Assembly: GCA_004794655.1 (NCBI GenBank)
Contig: SMMW01000580.1
Coordinates: 1-64,000, forward strand
From: Marisa cornuarietis
Lineage: Eukaryota; Mollusca; Gastropoda; Architaenioglossa; Ampullariidae
Length of the DNA: 64,000 bases
Direction: 5' to 3'
Shown: piece after piece, positions 22,194 to 34,425 of the stretch
Layout: every line of letters begins with the position of its first letter
Numbering within the stretch: position 1 is the first letter of the stretch
Notes under the pieces: generated by a model
Database searches by the model: none
What the model saw: only the letters and a program-made list of their open reading frames with translations
Told to the model about the DNA's origin: nothing
Program-made: the position numbers and the translations under genes

Positions 22194-22241
<48 letters not shown>
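22194..22241. repeat. (GAT)n trinucleotide repeat
   Basis: A clean run of about 15 GAT triplets; it gives poly-Asp or poly-Ser in overlapping ORFs, without evidence of coding. Confidence 0.97.
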
Positions 22242-22818
22242 CTTGCTGCCAAATTTGAAGGCGGTGTGCAAACCCAACTTACATCGACGTCTGGGGAATC
22301 CCCACAGCCCCTGACATGTTGCCCCTCCACCCTTTGCTGGGAGTAATAAGAGTGTCATAAGGGGATGTGATTGAAAGGGATGATGTGTGGTAAACTGACC
22401 AAAGACTGGCGGCTAAACTATGCAGCTGACAGACACTGAGGACCAACATGCAAAATCAGTGTAATTGGATGTAGGGTGATGTAAATTCCACCACCATAAT
22501 CATCAGCGATGTAAATTCCAACAACATAATTGGACATAGCGATGCAGATTATACACACTTGGGACTATTTTCTGCAGGCGGAATCAGGTGCCAGGCTTGT
22601 GGAGGGCTACCCTACACCCTCCGCTCTCTGTCTGTGAGAAACAGAAGTTTTCAATGACCGGGTACCTAAGCAGACATCCTGAGGTCGGAGAGACTTCCCG
22701 GGCGCTTGAAGCCACATCAGAACTCCACGGGGCTGTGAGACGACGCTTTGTGTTTGTGCACGCGCCCCCGAAGCTTAAAGAGAAAAGGCGCAGGCCATTG
22801 ATCTGCACGTGCCAACAG

Positions 22819-22833
22819 ATAGCGCCCCCTAGC
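22819..22833 (-). promoter_or_regulatory. CTCF-like binding motif
   Basis: The minus strand reads GCTAGGGGGCGCTAT, close to the well-known CTCF core consensus (CCASYAGRKGGCRS). It lies between the two genes of the window. Function is inferred from motif similarity only. Confidence 0.45.
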
Positions 22834-23025
22834 GAGCAGCGCTTGTTGTTGCGGTTGCAGGAGGCGCGTGCTGTGCGCCCATCGCTCATAGTCCGGGCGT
22901 GGGTGGCTGAGTGGCCTTACACATGTATTAAGTGCTTGTCTAGAAGGCATGCAAGCTTGTCTTTGAGGCCGTGTGTACGTGCACAGACAGACAGACGCAT
23001 AAACGCGAGGCCAGCTGAGGACAGC

Positions 23026-23031
23026 GGCACA

Positions 23032-23062
<31 letters not shown>
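23026..23062. repeat. (CA)n(CG)n microsatellite
   Basis: A CA run followed by a CG run; alternating purine-pyrimidine, no gene. Confidence 0.95.
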
Positions 23063-23065
<3 letters not shown>

Positions 23066-23621
23066 CCAGTCCGGCTCTGTGCCTTAGAAAAATAACTACT
23101 TGACTGTAAAGACGATTGCACTGATCAGTAATTTCTTTTACTGAGCACACACCCATGTTGTTGAGGTGGGGAGGGGGGATTGTGAATACCCTGGCCATCC
23201 TGAGGTGTCTTATGAACATGTCACACCTGTGCCATTGCATGGTCTAGTCAGAAAAAAATTGTTTGAGAATCTTTTTTTCCTTGGGGAAGTGTGAAGATGG
23301 AGGTATGCCATCATAAGGATTGCAAGGTGGTCTGTGGACAGACCACAAGTCATCACTCAGTTTGTGGTGAGGGACGTACACGTACTGGCCTGAACATGAA
23401 GGCAGAAGGCACTGTGGGGAGGGGAGATACACCCTCAGTCATCCTTTTCCATCAGTAGTCCCGAGTCGTCTGTCAACCATGTGATGTGACGAGACAGTTC
23501 TGACTGAGCGTGCAAGACGAGCGCTGACCTGTGGCTGTAGATGTCATGTCCCAGGACGGCCCTTACGTCATCGTAGAGACTGTAGAGCTGTACTCGTGTC
23601 GCCTCATTATTGGAGACTTTT

Positions 23622-23777
23622 TAGTACAGTGGCGTAGGAACCGGGGGAGGAGCAAGGGGGGCAGCCCCCCCCCAAATAAGATGCTGGGAAGGCAAAAATG
23701 TGAACGTCGTTCATTGTCAGCATGGAGCTGCCCCCCCCCACCCCCAAAGCCGAGCATCTTCCTTCGCCACTGTAGTA
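23622..23777. mobile_element. MITE with hAT-like CAGTGGCG ends and short TSD
   Basis: The 146-bp element 23627-23772 has terminal inverted repeats CAGTGGCGTAGGAA and, on the other strand at its far end, CAGTGGCGAAGGAA (13 of 14 match). TAGTA directly flanks both ends. Inside, a G-rich left half (GGGGGCAGC then poly-C) pairs with a right half AGCTGCCCCC, so the element folds back over much of its length. CAGTGGCG termini are common in hAT-type non-autonomous elements, whose usual TSD is 8 bp; only 5 bp match here. It encodes nothing. Confidence 0.8.
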
Positions 23778-24129
23778 TTGTCAGCAGACTCAAATTTACC
23801 GATAACTTCACCCTCCAAAAAAAAAAATTCTTGGTCATCGTGTCCCTTGTCCAGTGACTGGGCGTAGTATGACTAGTCCACACATACAAAAATAAACAAA
23901 GAAACACACACACATACACTTGCACGTCTCAGAAAACACGCACCAGCTGCTCACACACACACACAGTGCTAAACTGTCGAAAGTTGTCATGGGGACACAA
24001 CTCTTGCTGGTTGAGAGAACAAAAGTTGCGTGCTTGTCTGCGCTTTGTTTGCTGGCAACCAAACCACACTTTTTTTGTGTGTGGTAGTTTTGTAGTCCTC
24101 ACCCATTTATCTTCTTTCTTCTTTTGGAC

Positions 24130-25140
24130 CTTGGCAAGCTACAATCACTGACGTGTTACCTGACTTGTTCTTCTTTCTCTTTCGTTTCCTTAATTCTCCG
24201 GCTGCAGTCCCCCCACGCTGCCGCCACCCCCCATCCCCGGCTGTCGGACAGCCGCCCGCCACCAACAGCCGCAGCCGCTGCCTGCAGTAGGACCCTGGCT
24301 CCGGCCGCCGTGCTGCCCCCTACGATGGGATGGGTGGTAGCTTCAGCAGCCAGCAAACGCCACTCAGTTGGTGTTGCGGTGCAGGCAGCACGTGAGGGCG
24401 CGTGCCGTCAGACCCCGTTGCCGCTGGTCGTTGTGGAGTAACCGGCGCTGTGTGGACTGCGGTTAGTTGCTGACACGGTCAGTGGCTGGTTCCTTCGCAA
24501 GTTAACTGCCTGGGCTTTCGCTTGATGTGGTCAGCACGTCGACAGAAATTGTGGCGGTGCATCGATTTCACCTGCTTGTTGCTGAGCTCGCTGACAGAAG
24601 ATGTGGCAGTGGCCCAGCTGTAGATGCCGGTGATTGAACCCTCAGCGCTGTCTCCGCTAACCAGGACACAGTGGTGAGATCAAAGGGTGCGAGTAAGATC
24701 AGGTGGAAACTTCTGACAGCTTGTCTTGTGTGGGAGGCAACTGTCGCGAGACAAGGCTACTTCACATGTGAAACAGTCTCAAGTCGCCACACTGACTGAA
24801 GCACCTGAACAGGACCTAAAAATACAAACAAGCAAGCATTGTGAGTTTATTATTCCTACTTTAATATGGTTAATGCTTTAACCGACTCAACAGGCTTCAG
24901 GAATTCGTTCCCTTTATCTCTCCCTCCCTTGCTCCGTCCACTCCATATTTATTCTTCGGAATCTCAGCCCCTGTGAAAACAGACTGTAAAGGTCTGACAC
25001 GCCTGGCAACAACAGAGGAGCAGAAAACAGACTACCTCGACTACCCTCCGCCCCCAGCAAGTGTCATCAGGTTACACACTCTTGAGGGGAAGGTGTGCGA
25101 CGACAGTGCCAAAGGCAGCCCCCCCTCCACCCCCGCACTT
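24130..25140. other. GC-rich stretch then unannotated DNA
   Basis: 24200-24420 is GC- and CpG-rich with CCGCC, GCCGCC and CAGCCGCAGCC words, unlike its surroundings. It could be a promoter or non-coding first exon, possibly of the Tincar-like gene 7 kb downstream, but no start is provable. The rest shows no gene. Confidence 0.3.
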
Positions 25141-25150
25141 CATTGCAGGT

Positions 25151-25214
25151 GAGGAAATGGGTGAACTGGCTCCCTTGCCGCTTGGTCTGGCACTATTCTT
25201 GAACGTACTGCCAG
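25151..25214 (+). other. Possible short signal-peptide exon
   Basis: After CTTCATTGCAG|G a short exon would contain ATG at 25157 and encode MGELAPLPLGLALFLNVLPG, a leader-like hydrophobic stretch, before a perfect donor CCAG|GTAAGA in phase 1. No following exon can be assigned: joining to 31461 would be out of frame with the Tincar-like start. It may be an exon of an unrecognised secreted protein or chance. Confidence 0.2.
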
Positions 25215-26280
25215 GTAAGATAATGTGCTACCCGTAAGGTGGCTGGGTGGACGTGGTTTTCTTTTGCTAAGTAATTCATAAGCAAAGTACCCGTGACAAG
25301 GAATATTTCTTTTCGTGTTTCACATTCAACATCATCAACGATGTTTATCAAATGACGTCAATAGAAATGACAGCAACAGTGGATGTTGTTAGTAAGTTGA
25401 TGTCCAGCCTCTGTGGTGTGTGGTGTGTGTTTGTAGTCACGCGCGCTCGTAGTTCTCTCTGTATGTAACAAACACTCACGCGCGTGCTCGCCCCTCACCC
25501 GCGGTCTTGCTCCCCGTGAATGCACCTGGAATGAAATGAATTTAGATGAATGAGCAGCTGTGTGCCGGTGTCACGATCGCAGCTTTCTTTCGCGAGAACC
25601 TTTCCAAACACCACATTGTGTACCCGCTACCCGCTGGCAACATCAGAGACCCATGCGCAGAGGAAAGAAAAAGTATAATCAAGACAGAAACGAGTGAGAT
25701 CTGCAACATACCAGAAACGAACAATAAAATATCAGAAACAGAAAATAAAATAACACCAGTGACTACAGCTGAACAGTTGTGATGTCCAGTTCAGTGATGA
25801 TGAGCAGAACTGTTAGACGAAGTCGAAATTCACGATGATTAGGGGCTTTTAGTGAAGCCAAATGAAAATCGAAAAATTGTAGTTAAACACTTTGCTATGC
25901 TCATGTAGCACGTGCGTGATGGTGAGACTGGTGAGCAGGACGGCGGGTGGCTGTGTATCATGTACGTGGTGATGAGGCTTCGCCAGTTAATCAGCGGACG
26001 CCTTGTGAAAGGACCTGTTGCCGCCGCCGCGTGTAGAAAAATCGTCTCGAAGGAAAGTTGAGATCGTGATACAGTCCTGCTGGACTGTGCACAGACCCTC
26101 GGCACCTTGCAGATCTCAGTTCTCCCTCTGTTGCATGGTTCTGGGGACATTCTTCTTCCGGTCCGTCGTCATTGGAGACAGACACGAGAAGCCGCTTCGT
26201 CCTTCCTGCTGACGTTTGAGACAAACGACATCGTCCGTCTATTGTGCTGAGTCAGCCTCTTGTGCTGGGAGCCGATCTGC

Positions 26281-27425
26281 GCGTGAGACTGGGCACAGTT
26301 ATACAGGGAATATCGTGAGACTGGACACAGTTATACAGGGAATATCGTGAGACTGGGCACAGTTATACAGGGAATATCGTGAGACTGGACACAGTTATAC
26401 AGGGAATATCGTGAGACTGGACACAGTTATACAGGGAATATCGTGAGACTGGACACAGTTATATAGTCGTGAGACTGGTCACAGTTATACAGGGAATATC
26501 GTGAGACTGGACACAGTTATACAGGGAATATCGTGAGACTGGGCACAGTTATACAGGGAATATCGTGAGACTGGGCACAGTTACACAGGGAATATCGTGA
26601 GACCAGTCACAGTTATACAGGAAATATCGTGAGACTGGGCACAGTTATACAGGGAATATCGTGAGTCTGGGCACAGTTATACAGGGAATATCGTGAGACT
26701 GGGCACAGGTATACAGGGAATATCGTGAGACTGGGCACAGTTATACAGGAAATATCGTGAGACTGGTCACAGTTATATAGTCGTGAGACTGGTCACAGTT
26801 ATACAGGGAATATCGTGAGACCGGTCACAGTTATACAGGGAATATCGTGAGACTGGGCACAGTTATATAGGGAATATCGTGAGACTGGGCACAGTTATAT
26901 AGGGAATATCGTGAGACTGGGCACAGTTATACAGGAAATATCGTGAGACCGGTCACAGTTATATAGTCGTGAGACTGGTCACAGTTATACAGGGAATATC
27001 GTGAGACTGGGCACAGTTATACAGGGAATATCGTGAGACCGGTCACAGTTATACAGGGAATATCGTGAGACCGGTCACAGCTATATAGTCGTGAGACTGG
27101 TCACAGTTATACAGGGAATATCGTGAGACTGGGCACAGTTATACAGGGAATATCGTGAGACCGGTCACAGTTATACAGGAAATATCGTGAGACTGGGCAC
27201 AGTTATACAGGGAATATCGTGAGACTGGGCACAGTTATACAGGAAATATCGTGAGACTGGGCACAGTTATACAGGAAATATCGTGAGACTGGGCACAGTT
27301 ATACAGGGAATATCGTGAGACTGGTGCACAGTTATACAGGGAATATCGTGAGACTGGTCACAGTTATACAGGGAATATCGTGAGACCGGTCACAGTTATA
27401 CGGGGAATATCGTGAGACTTGGCAC
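26281..27425. repeat. 32-bp minisatellite, about 36 units
   Basis: Tandem units built from GTGAGACTGGGCACAGTTAT and ACAGGGAATATC, period 32 bp. Units differ at GGGCACAG / GGACACAG / GGTCACAG and GACTGG / GACCGG. Several shortened units (TTATATAGTCGTGAGACTGG) lack the ACAGGGAA part. Degenerate copies trail to about 27560. It is open in no long frame. It lies 4 kb before the Tincar-like start codon. Confidence 0.97.
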
Positions 27426-27564
27426 AATCATACAAGCGAATACAAGGTATTTTGTGAGGATGGTCTCAGAGGCACAGAACAGTTCGTGAGCCTGGTCACA
27501 GATGTTACAGCGAATTTCGTGAAAATGAGTTCAGTGATACAGGAGGAAATGTCGTGAGCCTGAG

Positions 27565-30500
27565 CACAAAGAAAGCCAAAGGCACCACGAGAGAATTATA
27601 ACAAAGTGCGAAGACAGTTTATTATGTTGGTATGTATAGTTTATTACGCTCACGGTGTATAGTTTACCGTCTTACTGGCTTCCCCATTCAACTATGATTG
27701 TATACGTATGGGATATATCTTCAAATGTATTCTGCCTGTATTGTTTGGAAATCCTCGTCGGCGTTATCATAGTCATTTAAGTGCGTGAATACGACCTGCA
27801 CTGTCTTCACTGTCAAAGACAACCGAAGAATCAAAAAGATTGCTTTCTCTTTCTGTGGCCAGAACGCGCAGAGAGAGAGAGAGAAGACAAGTCACACCCT
27901 ACAAGACAAACAACGAAGACAAATTGGCCCGAAACTGCAGGGAGCATCGCTTCAGTGGCGGGTCAGTGGTTGAAGCTGACGAGAACGAGAGAAATAACGG
28001 TATCTAGCGAACCACTTGTCATTCGATTGGGGGATGAGCCTGCGCGGCTATTACTCATTCTTAGCCAAAAGGATGACCGTGACGATGCAGGACTGACAGA
28101 CTAGTCCTGCCGAAGTCCAGTCACTCACATCAAGTTCTCCGTCCATCAGGCTTGGCCGCTTTTGTCGTCCCAGGCAGCAGTCACGTGACTTAGGATTGTC
28201 CGCCGACGTGTTTCGTCTCCCTCTCATGTTGAGTAGACGGCAGGCCAGAGGGAGGAGTGAGAGGGGTGGGTGGGTGGGTGTGTGTGTGTGGCGGGGTGGG
28301 ACTGAGTCACTGGGCCTTGCTGCCTGCAGACCACCACTGACGCTTGGCTAGAGGCGTGTTTGGGTAGTCATAGACCACAAGTCCCCTTCCCCCGTCCTTC
28401 TGCCTCCCGACTTACAGCCGCGGGGCCGTCAAACCGACATCAGGCAGACAGACAGACAGACAGACGCGCGTGCGCTGCCTGGACTGACGAGTCATGGGAT
28501 GGTCACCGAGTCCTGTATTAATTAGCCGCCAGCGTGCACAGCCTCATCTGCATGCTGCACCCCCTAGTCGCTCCCCATCCCTCCCCCCAACACCACTCAT
28601 ATCGCCTCCCAAAAGTCAGACCTCGCTCCGAGCTCAGCACCCATTTTCATCCTCCATCATCCTTTTCTGATTAACGATCGACGGAATTGGAATCAACATT
28701 TTGTGTATGTGTGTGTGCGTGTTGGGGGAAGATGGCAAGTGAATGGTAACAGCTCTGAGAGGATAGAGGAGGATGAGATGTTTTGATCGGTGTCCCAACG
28801 TGTTTGACTCGAACGTCTACCACGATAATGTCAGAGCTAGTGACCTCGTGTGATTTGGTAGCCACTGACCTGGTACTCGCTGTACGACCCACAGATTCTC
28901 TCGGCACCTTGTCCCAGTTAGGGTGGGACGGGATGTCTAAAGGGCAAAGGAAGAATTCATCTCGGAATTTCTCGCTGAAATCCGTAATAAACACGGACCC
29001 ACGCAGCTGCTTGACACACTTGTGACTAGTTAACATGTTTGGGTTTTTGTGAAACTTTCTAACTACACCGGGTTTGGGGGGGGGGAGGGGGAAGAGGAAT
29101 CTTGTGGGACGTGGAAGGAGTTTGTGGGCGCCTCAACATTCTTGTGGGACGTGTGACAGACCTTGAAGAACGAGGAGCGAATCTCATGGGAACTCGGACA
29201 AACTGTGTGGGGCAGTCTTGGATGATCATACGAATGGGGCATGGGGGGTGGGGGAGTGGTGTGTGTGGTGCTGGTGTTTCTCCCAATACCTTCATCGCCG
29301 TGCGTACGTCAGAGTCCGTTGGTCACAGGGCGCTGTCTGCATTTTCTGAGACTTCTACGGGCACGTGACCCTCACCCACACCTGGGGAAAGACGAATTTC
29401 ATGTTGGCTTAACACTGTGCGTAGTGTCTGAACCGTGGCGATTCTTACTACAACAGATAGTTCGTTGAAATCCTTGCCAACATCACTGGAGTGTGAGTAA
29501 GTTTCTAATGCGTTAACGAACAAGAAAGTTCAATTAAGAGCCATGTGAGAATCGACCCCAGACGATGGGCATCTCTTTCAGCATCAACATTACTTCGCCT
29601 CTCACCCTCAGTTTCTTGGTTCTGTCAAATGTCTATGTAGAGATTGTTGAGCTCGCAACAGTTGTTGACCCAACACTCAATGTAATGTCGTCATTAAAAT
29701 ATTGTAAAAAAATGTGAAAGTAAAATATAAGATAAAACTGAAGTCAATGGATGTTTCGTTGTGTAATACTATCAGTAGTAGGGAAGCAACAATAATATGA
29801 AGATTCTATTGGCGTAATAAATAATATGACTGAGATATACTAGATGGCAAGACACTACGGATACGGCGATAATCTAGTAATAAAAAGTTATAAAAAGAAG
29901 CTGTCATAATTACCAGCGCAGTCTCTTCACTTGCAACACATTCGCTCTCAACTACATCATCTGCGCTTTAACGAAAGAACAAAGTTTCTTACACTTAGCC
30001 GCATCAGAAATTTATTATATTAACAAACTTTCTTGGCTTTTAAACTCATTTTAATGGGATGTTGCCTTCCTCATTTGTTTGATTGTTATTGTGTTGTATT
30101 TGTACGATGTTGAAATTACTACCTTCTTGAGATTTGTTTCAAGCTCGTAATTGTTATTGTATGTTGTTATTTATTGTATGTTGTTATTTGGTCTGACCGT
30201 CTCTACTGTTATACGTGCGGTGGCCTCGCTCATGCATGTGTGATGCTGTGTTATCAAGCTTATATTTGTATTAATTTGTAGCCGCTATCACGTGACATTT
30301 TATACAAGAAGTGGATGGTTCCACCTCGCTAAATGAAATCCACAGAACGAAGTGGAAATTTCGACAATTCCCAAGAAGAGGATTTAGTGTTTGTGCTTCA
30401 GCATGGCTGAGTGAGACTAGACCGGAGCAGCCTGCTCCCAGGTGCTGCGGCGCACAGCCTTTGCGCACCTAATTAGCAAGAGGTCCATGGATGCTCTCAT

Positions 30501-31455
30501 ACGCTGCCCAGCTTCAGAAGGTGGCTGCCCGCTGCCGACTGTAGACGGAATTTTGTCAAGCGTGAGAAGACAGCGGGGTGCATGGGAAGAGTCGTCTGCT
30601 TGCCTTGACAAGTGGACGAAGGGGAAGAGGAGTGGGGGGGGGGAGAGGCGGGAGCAGAGGAAAGGGTTCTTGACTAAATTCTCCCGCCATGTCCCATCCC
30701 CGCTCCTTGGTGCGTAATTGGGTTGATTTGAGCTTGTTTGATGTGTTGATGGGGTTCTTTGTGTTTGTCTGGCGGGTCCATTAACGTTGCTGAATGTCTG
30801 GGTTGAACCGAGTTTTGTTGGTGGGTTGATTGAACGTGTTTGGTAGGTTTAACTGAACTTGTTTGGTGAGTTAGTGGGTTTGCTTGAGGTGGTTTTCCCA
30901 GTGAATTTCACTTATTTAATATTTTGATGACGAGAAGTACAAGTCAATCTGCGGTAGTAATAACCTAATTTTTTCCTTTACTTTCAGCTGCTGAGAACTT
31001 TACTCCTGATTGGATTTTCCCAGAGCAAACATAATAAATATTAAGATATTTGACCAAACTGCCCACCAGCCACCTAGCTGTGGTCTGCAAGGACGATTTG
31101 ATGATAACGACGATGACTCTTATCTTGCAAACATACTGATACCTGGCCATCGTGGGCACTGTGAGTGCAGAGCCGCTTACAGAGGGTGGACAGCAAGCAG
31201 TGACAGCTTGTTTGTGGATGTTGTCTGTGACGATGAGCGTCAGATTCTGCTCTTGGCATTCAAAGACTGTCACAGACACGAAGTGCAATGAATCCGACAT
31301 ATCTGACTACGTTCCGGCAACGTACAGAGCACGTCACATAGCGCAATGAAGACGTTACATAAAAGGATGTGGGGGGTCCCCTACCATGCTGTAGTTTTTT
31401 AAGTTCCACAGGGACAGGTAAAAACCGCACAGGTAGCCAATTTTCAAGACGGTAA
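27565..31455. other. Intergenic / upstream region of the Tincar-like gene
   Basis: No other gene is supported. A (GACA)n run lies at about 28444-28466, a G-run at 29075-29092 and degenerate GTTTGGTGGGTT words at 30720-30890. TTTACTTTCAG at 30988 would be a good 3' splice site and could mark a 5' UTR exon of the downstream gene. An in-frame TAA at 31453-31455 shows that coding cannot extend upstream of it without splicing. Confidence 0.4.
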
Positions 31456-31500
31456 GACAGGCCACGTCATCTCTGGACGAAATACTTCTGTGACGTCACC

Positions 31501-31972
31501 ATGGTGGGGATCATCACGCAGACCACCCACCTCAACTCCTTCTGGTCCGTGGGGACGTGTTTGCTGGCGCTGTGCCTGCACGCGTACACCTCCTACCTGA
31601 CCGCCCTCCGCTACCAGGGCGCCACCGCACGGGCCTGGCCCGGCCCACCGTCCAGAGCGGGCCTCCCCTGCGAGGTCAACTCACTGCTGGCTCTCCTGGT
31701 TCTGGCCCAGCTCTGCATGCCCTGCTTCGTCATCGCCTCCTTCCTGCGCGTGGGCAACTATGGCAACGACGGGGTCAAGCTGGGCAGGGACCACGCCCTC
31801 AACCCTCACCTGGACGCTGCGTGCAAGCGCGTGAAGAGTCGTCTGGTGCGGAGAGTGTGGCGCAATTGCGTGCCCTTGGCCCAGACCTTCTACCTCAGCG
31901 CTGCCTTCTTTCTGCTGCTGCCAGACACCTTGCTGCAGGCCGTGGAGGTGGAGTTTGGTTATCGCACGACAG
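31501..31972 (+). CDS. tinc: Tincar-like multipass membrane protein, first coding exon
   Basis: ATG at 31501 in strong context (GTCACCATGG) follows an in-frame TAA at 31453. The exon encodes 157 residues plus one base and ends ACGACAG|GTGAGT (phase 1). It has three hydrophobic segments, about residues 14-36, 59-82 and 123-148. HLNSFWSV, FLRVGNYGNDGVKL (81-94) and FFLLLPDTLLQAVEVE match, from my knowledge of the family, the start of Drosophila Tincar, an eight-pass membrane protein studied in heart and eye development whose molecular function is unclear. The segment before the first helix is short compared with the long fly N-terminus. Codon choice is strongly GC-rich relative to the flanks, as expected of a real exon. 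The gene continues at 63799. Confidence 0.85.
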
Positions 31973-33569
31973 GTGAGTGCACGTGACTGCTTGTTTGCGT
32001 GTGCGCGCGCACAAATGCATTTCTGTGTACAGCAGGAGAAAGCAGATATGTCAACAAGGTTGGCGCACCTTCACAGAAATTTCAGCTCTGACACACTCAA
32101 TCCAAAAAACTGGAAATAATAAGTAAAAGTAAAGCTTTCGTGCTCTAGTGGGAAGGGTCCATCATGTCTAGGGTAGAGCACGTGGCAGGTGGAGGCAAAC
32201 CATCCCGAAGGTTTTCTTGTCTTGTGATTAACGCCATCCACTGGAAACAAAAAGCTGCCAGTTCAAAGGTCTCAGGCTACTGCCTGGAAAACTCCCATCG
32301 TCATCATGGGAATAACAATAGCTCCTGGCAGGCAAGTAGTCACACACTCCTTGCAGTAGCTCAGGAGAGCTAGCCTTAATATTTATTCCCTCCTTTTACC
32401 ATGGAATAACAAAGCATTTCACCTGCTGGCGAAGAATAGATGCGCAGTAGACCAGGGAACGACTGGGCAGCACATTCCTTGATGGGATTGAAACATTGAA
32501 CTTGTGATACTTTGGCTGATTGTAGCAACGTGCGCCTCCTCCTTCCCCTGCACACTTAAGTTTTACCTGAGGTCCTCCCAAACATTTGTGGAAAAGAGAT
32601 ATATATATATATATGGCAAATACACGGACAAATATTTTGTACAGAAAGAAATATCGAAGTGGCCACGTATTGTGCATGGAAAGAATAGCAATGTTCGTGC
32701 AGCCATTTCTTTGGGAGATGGAAGATGAGGGTGGGAAACTGCTGGCGAAGATCATGAAGCACAAATCAAGGAGGACAAATGGCTGATGTGTAACTGTGTG
32801 GGGGAAACACGCGAGATACATCCTGTTGTTAATGTGGTTACATGTAATATCAGGACACCTACCGTAACAACAGCGCAATGGGCTTCAGCTGTCTTGCTCC
32901 TGCTTCTTATTTCTTATCCCTTGCTCCCTGTTCCCGCCTCCTCCCCCAGCCCCCCCTCCCCGACTGATGACTGTTGTAGTGATGTTCTCCCTTACCTACA
33001 CAGCACTTGTTTCCTGCAGCGCCGTAACTATACTCGTCTCCCCGAGTTTCATGTTTGTACTCGTGTCTTGTTATAAAAGAAGGCGCTACCTGCTCTCCGC
33101 CCCCCTTCTCCTCCATCCTCCCCCTTCCTCCACACAACGTGTACTGAGGCGCCCAGACATATTCACCTGCTGTTGGCATGGTGATACCTGCCAGGCGGTG
33201 TAATCGCTGGGTGCCTGGGGCAGATATGGGACTTCTTTCTTCTCAGTCTTCTCAGCTCGGGCTTTTACGAACCCACTTCAGACGAATGATTTACAGGAGT
33301 TTGAAGTCTGCGGGGGGTGGGGGGGAGATAGTGGGGCCGTCAACATACTCGCCACTAGACACCGCGTCACCAATGATGCTTCTAGAAACTCCAGCGACAA
33401 CTACGTCTGCAGTCTGCGCCCCGACGACAAGTAATTAGAAATAAATTTGTGCGAAAGTTTCGATAATTTCTTCTCTCCCCTCTCCTTATGTCGCTGGAAT
33501 GTGAGGTTAGTTGCTTGTCGTCTGCTCGTCATTGAAGTGGTTCAACATCACCCAAGGCAGAGCTCGCAA

Positions 33570-33608
33570 GGTGTGTGTGTGTGTGTGTGTGCGTGCGTGC
33601 ACGCGTGT
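33570..33608. repeat. (GT)n microsatellite
   Basis: A GT run ending in GCGTGCGTGCACGCGTGTGTG. No gene. Confidence 0.9.
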
Positions 33609-33944
33609 GTGGATATCCCTTGCGGCGATCTAAGACTGCGCCTACACCTGGCCGGTCATTCTGATCAAAGTAAAGTCCGGAAAAGAAAAAATGTGGATGT
33701 TTCACATTCATACTGACCATTGTGAAACTGAGACAAGGGTTGTACCGCTTGATATACAATGCTAGAGTGAAGAAAAAAAAAGTAAGAATGAATAAATTTG
33801 TGTTCTGATCTTAATTAATTACACTTGGTTGACATCACTAATCAGTGCACAGGACGCGTATTTTAAGCTGATTTTGCGGTTTGTCTTTGAGCAGAGCTTT
33901 TCTTCTCTTATACTATGTACAGCTTCAGCCCCCGCCTTTCAAAC

Positions 33945-34112
33945 GCGTCTGTCACCAATACTTTAGGGGCTGGGTGTTCTGGGTTCAGATCTCGTCTCAG
34001 GCACGCTGTTCTTTCTCTGCATGTGGCATCTTTTTACAAGCCCGGCTGCTTTGCTGTAATATAGCTTTAGCTGCTGGCTCGGCATAAAATAGCAATCCCT
34101 CCCCCCCCCATG
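33945..34112 (+). mobile_element. tRNA-derived SINE, 5'-truncated copy
   Basis: The stretch from GCGTCTGTCACCAATAC through CTGGGTTCAGATCTCGTCTC, CTGTTCTTTCTCTGCATGTG, GCTGCTTTGCTGTAATATAG and CTGGCTCGGCATAAAATAG matches, colinearly and with modest divergence, the minus strand of 50378-50578. The B-box-like GGTTCAGATCT is kept, but the A-box head present in the other copy is missing. It ends in a poly-C tract. Confidence 0.85.
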
Positions 34113-34261
34113 TGCGCCATTCAAAAATAATCTTTCCGGACAAGTGTAAGGCTGTTGATCCTGATGCCATTCACCACAAATAAACAGAACTTCCTGTCTT
34201 ACATCTTCCATGTCTGTCTTCTTCAGTCACCTCCCTCCCTCCACCTTTCGTGTCTTTCCTT

Positions 34262-34425
34262 GTGATGCCGAGCTTTCATTGTGTCTTTTTTATTTTTAGT
34301 GATGCTGAAAGCTTTGAATGTGTCTTTTGTAGCGATGCCGAGAGACCGAGAATGTGTTTAAAAGCGATGCTCAGAGGTGGATAATGTGTCCTTTCAAGTG
34401 ATGCTGAGAGCTCAGGAAGGTTTGT
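34262..34425. repeat. Degenerate ~50-bp tandem repeat
   Basis: Words GTGATGCCGAG, GTGATGCTGAA, GCGATGCCGAGAG, GCGATGCTCAGAG and GTGATGCTGAGAG recur about every 35-65 bp, separated by AATGTGTCTTTT-like spacers. It is an old, diverged minisatellite. Confidence 0.75.

Noticed and set aside
22893..22965. GGTGGCTGAGTGG as the A box of a tRNA-Leu/Ser or SINE
   Set aside because: No B box (GGTTCGANNC) at a suitable distance and no cloverleaf.
25151..31501. Signal-peptide exon at 25151 as the first exon of the Tincar-like gene
   Set aside because: Joining in phase 1 to an acceptor at 31460 is out of frame with the Tincar-like start, and an in-frame TAA at 31453 blocks longer extensions.
31557..31976. 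Alternative + frame ORF of 139 codons in the Tincar-like exon
   Set aside because: GC-rich shadow; only the 31501 frame has transmembrane segments and Tincar-like motifs.
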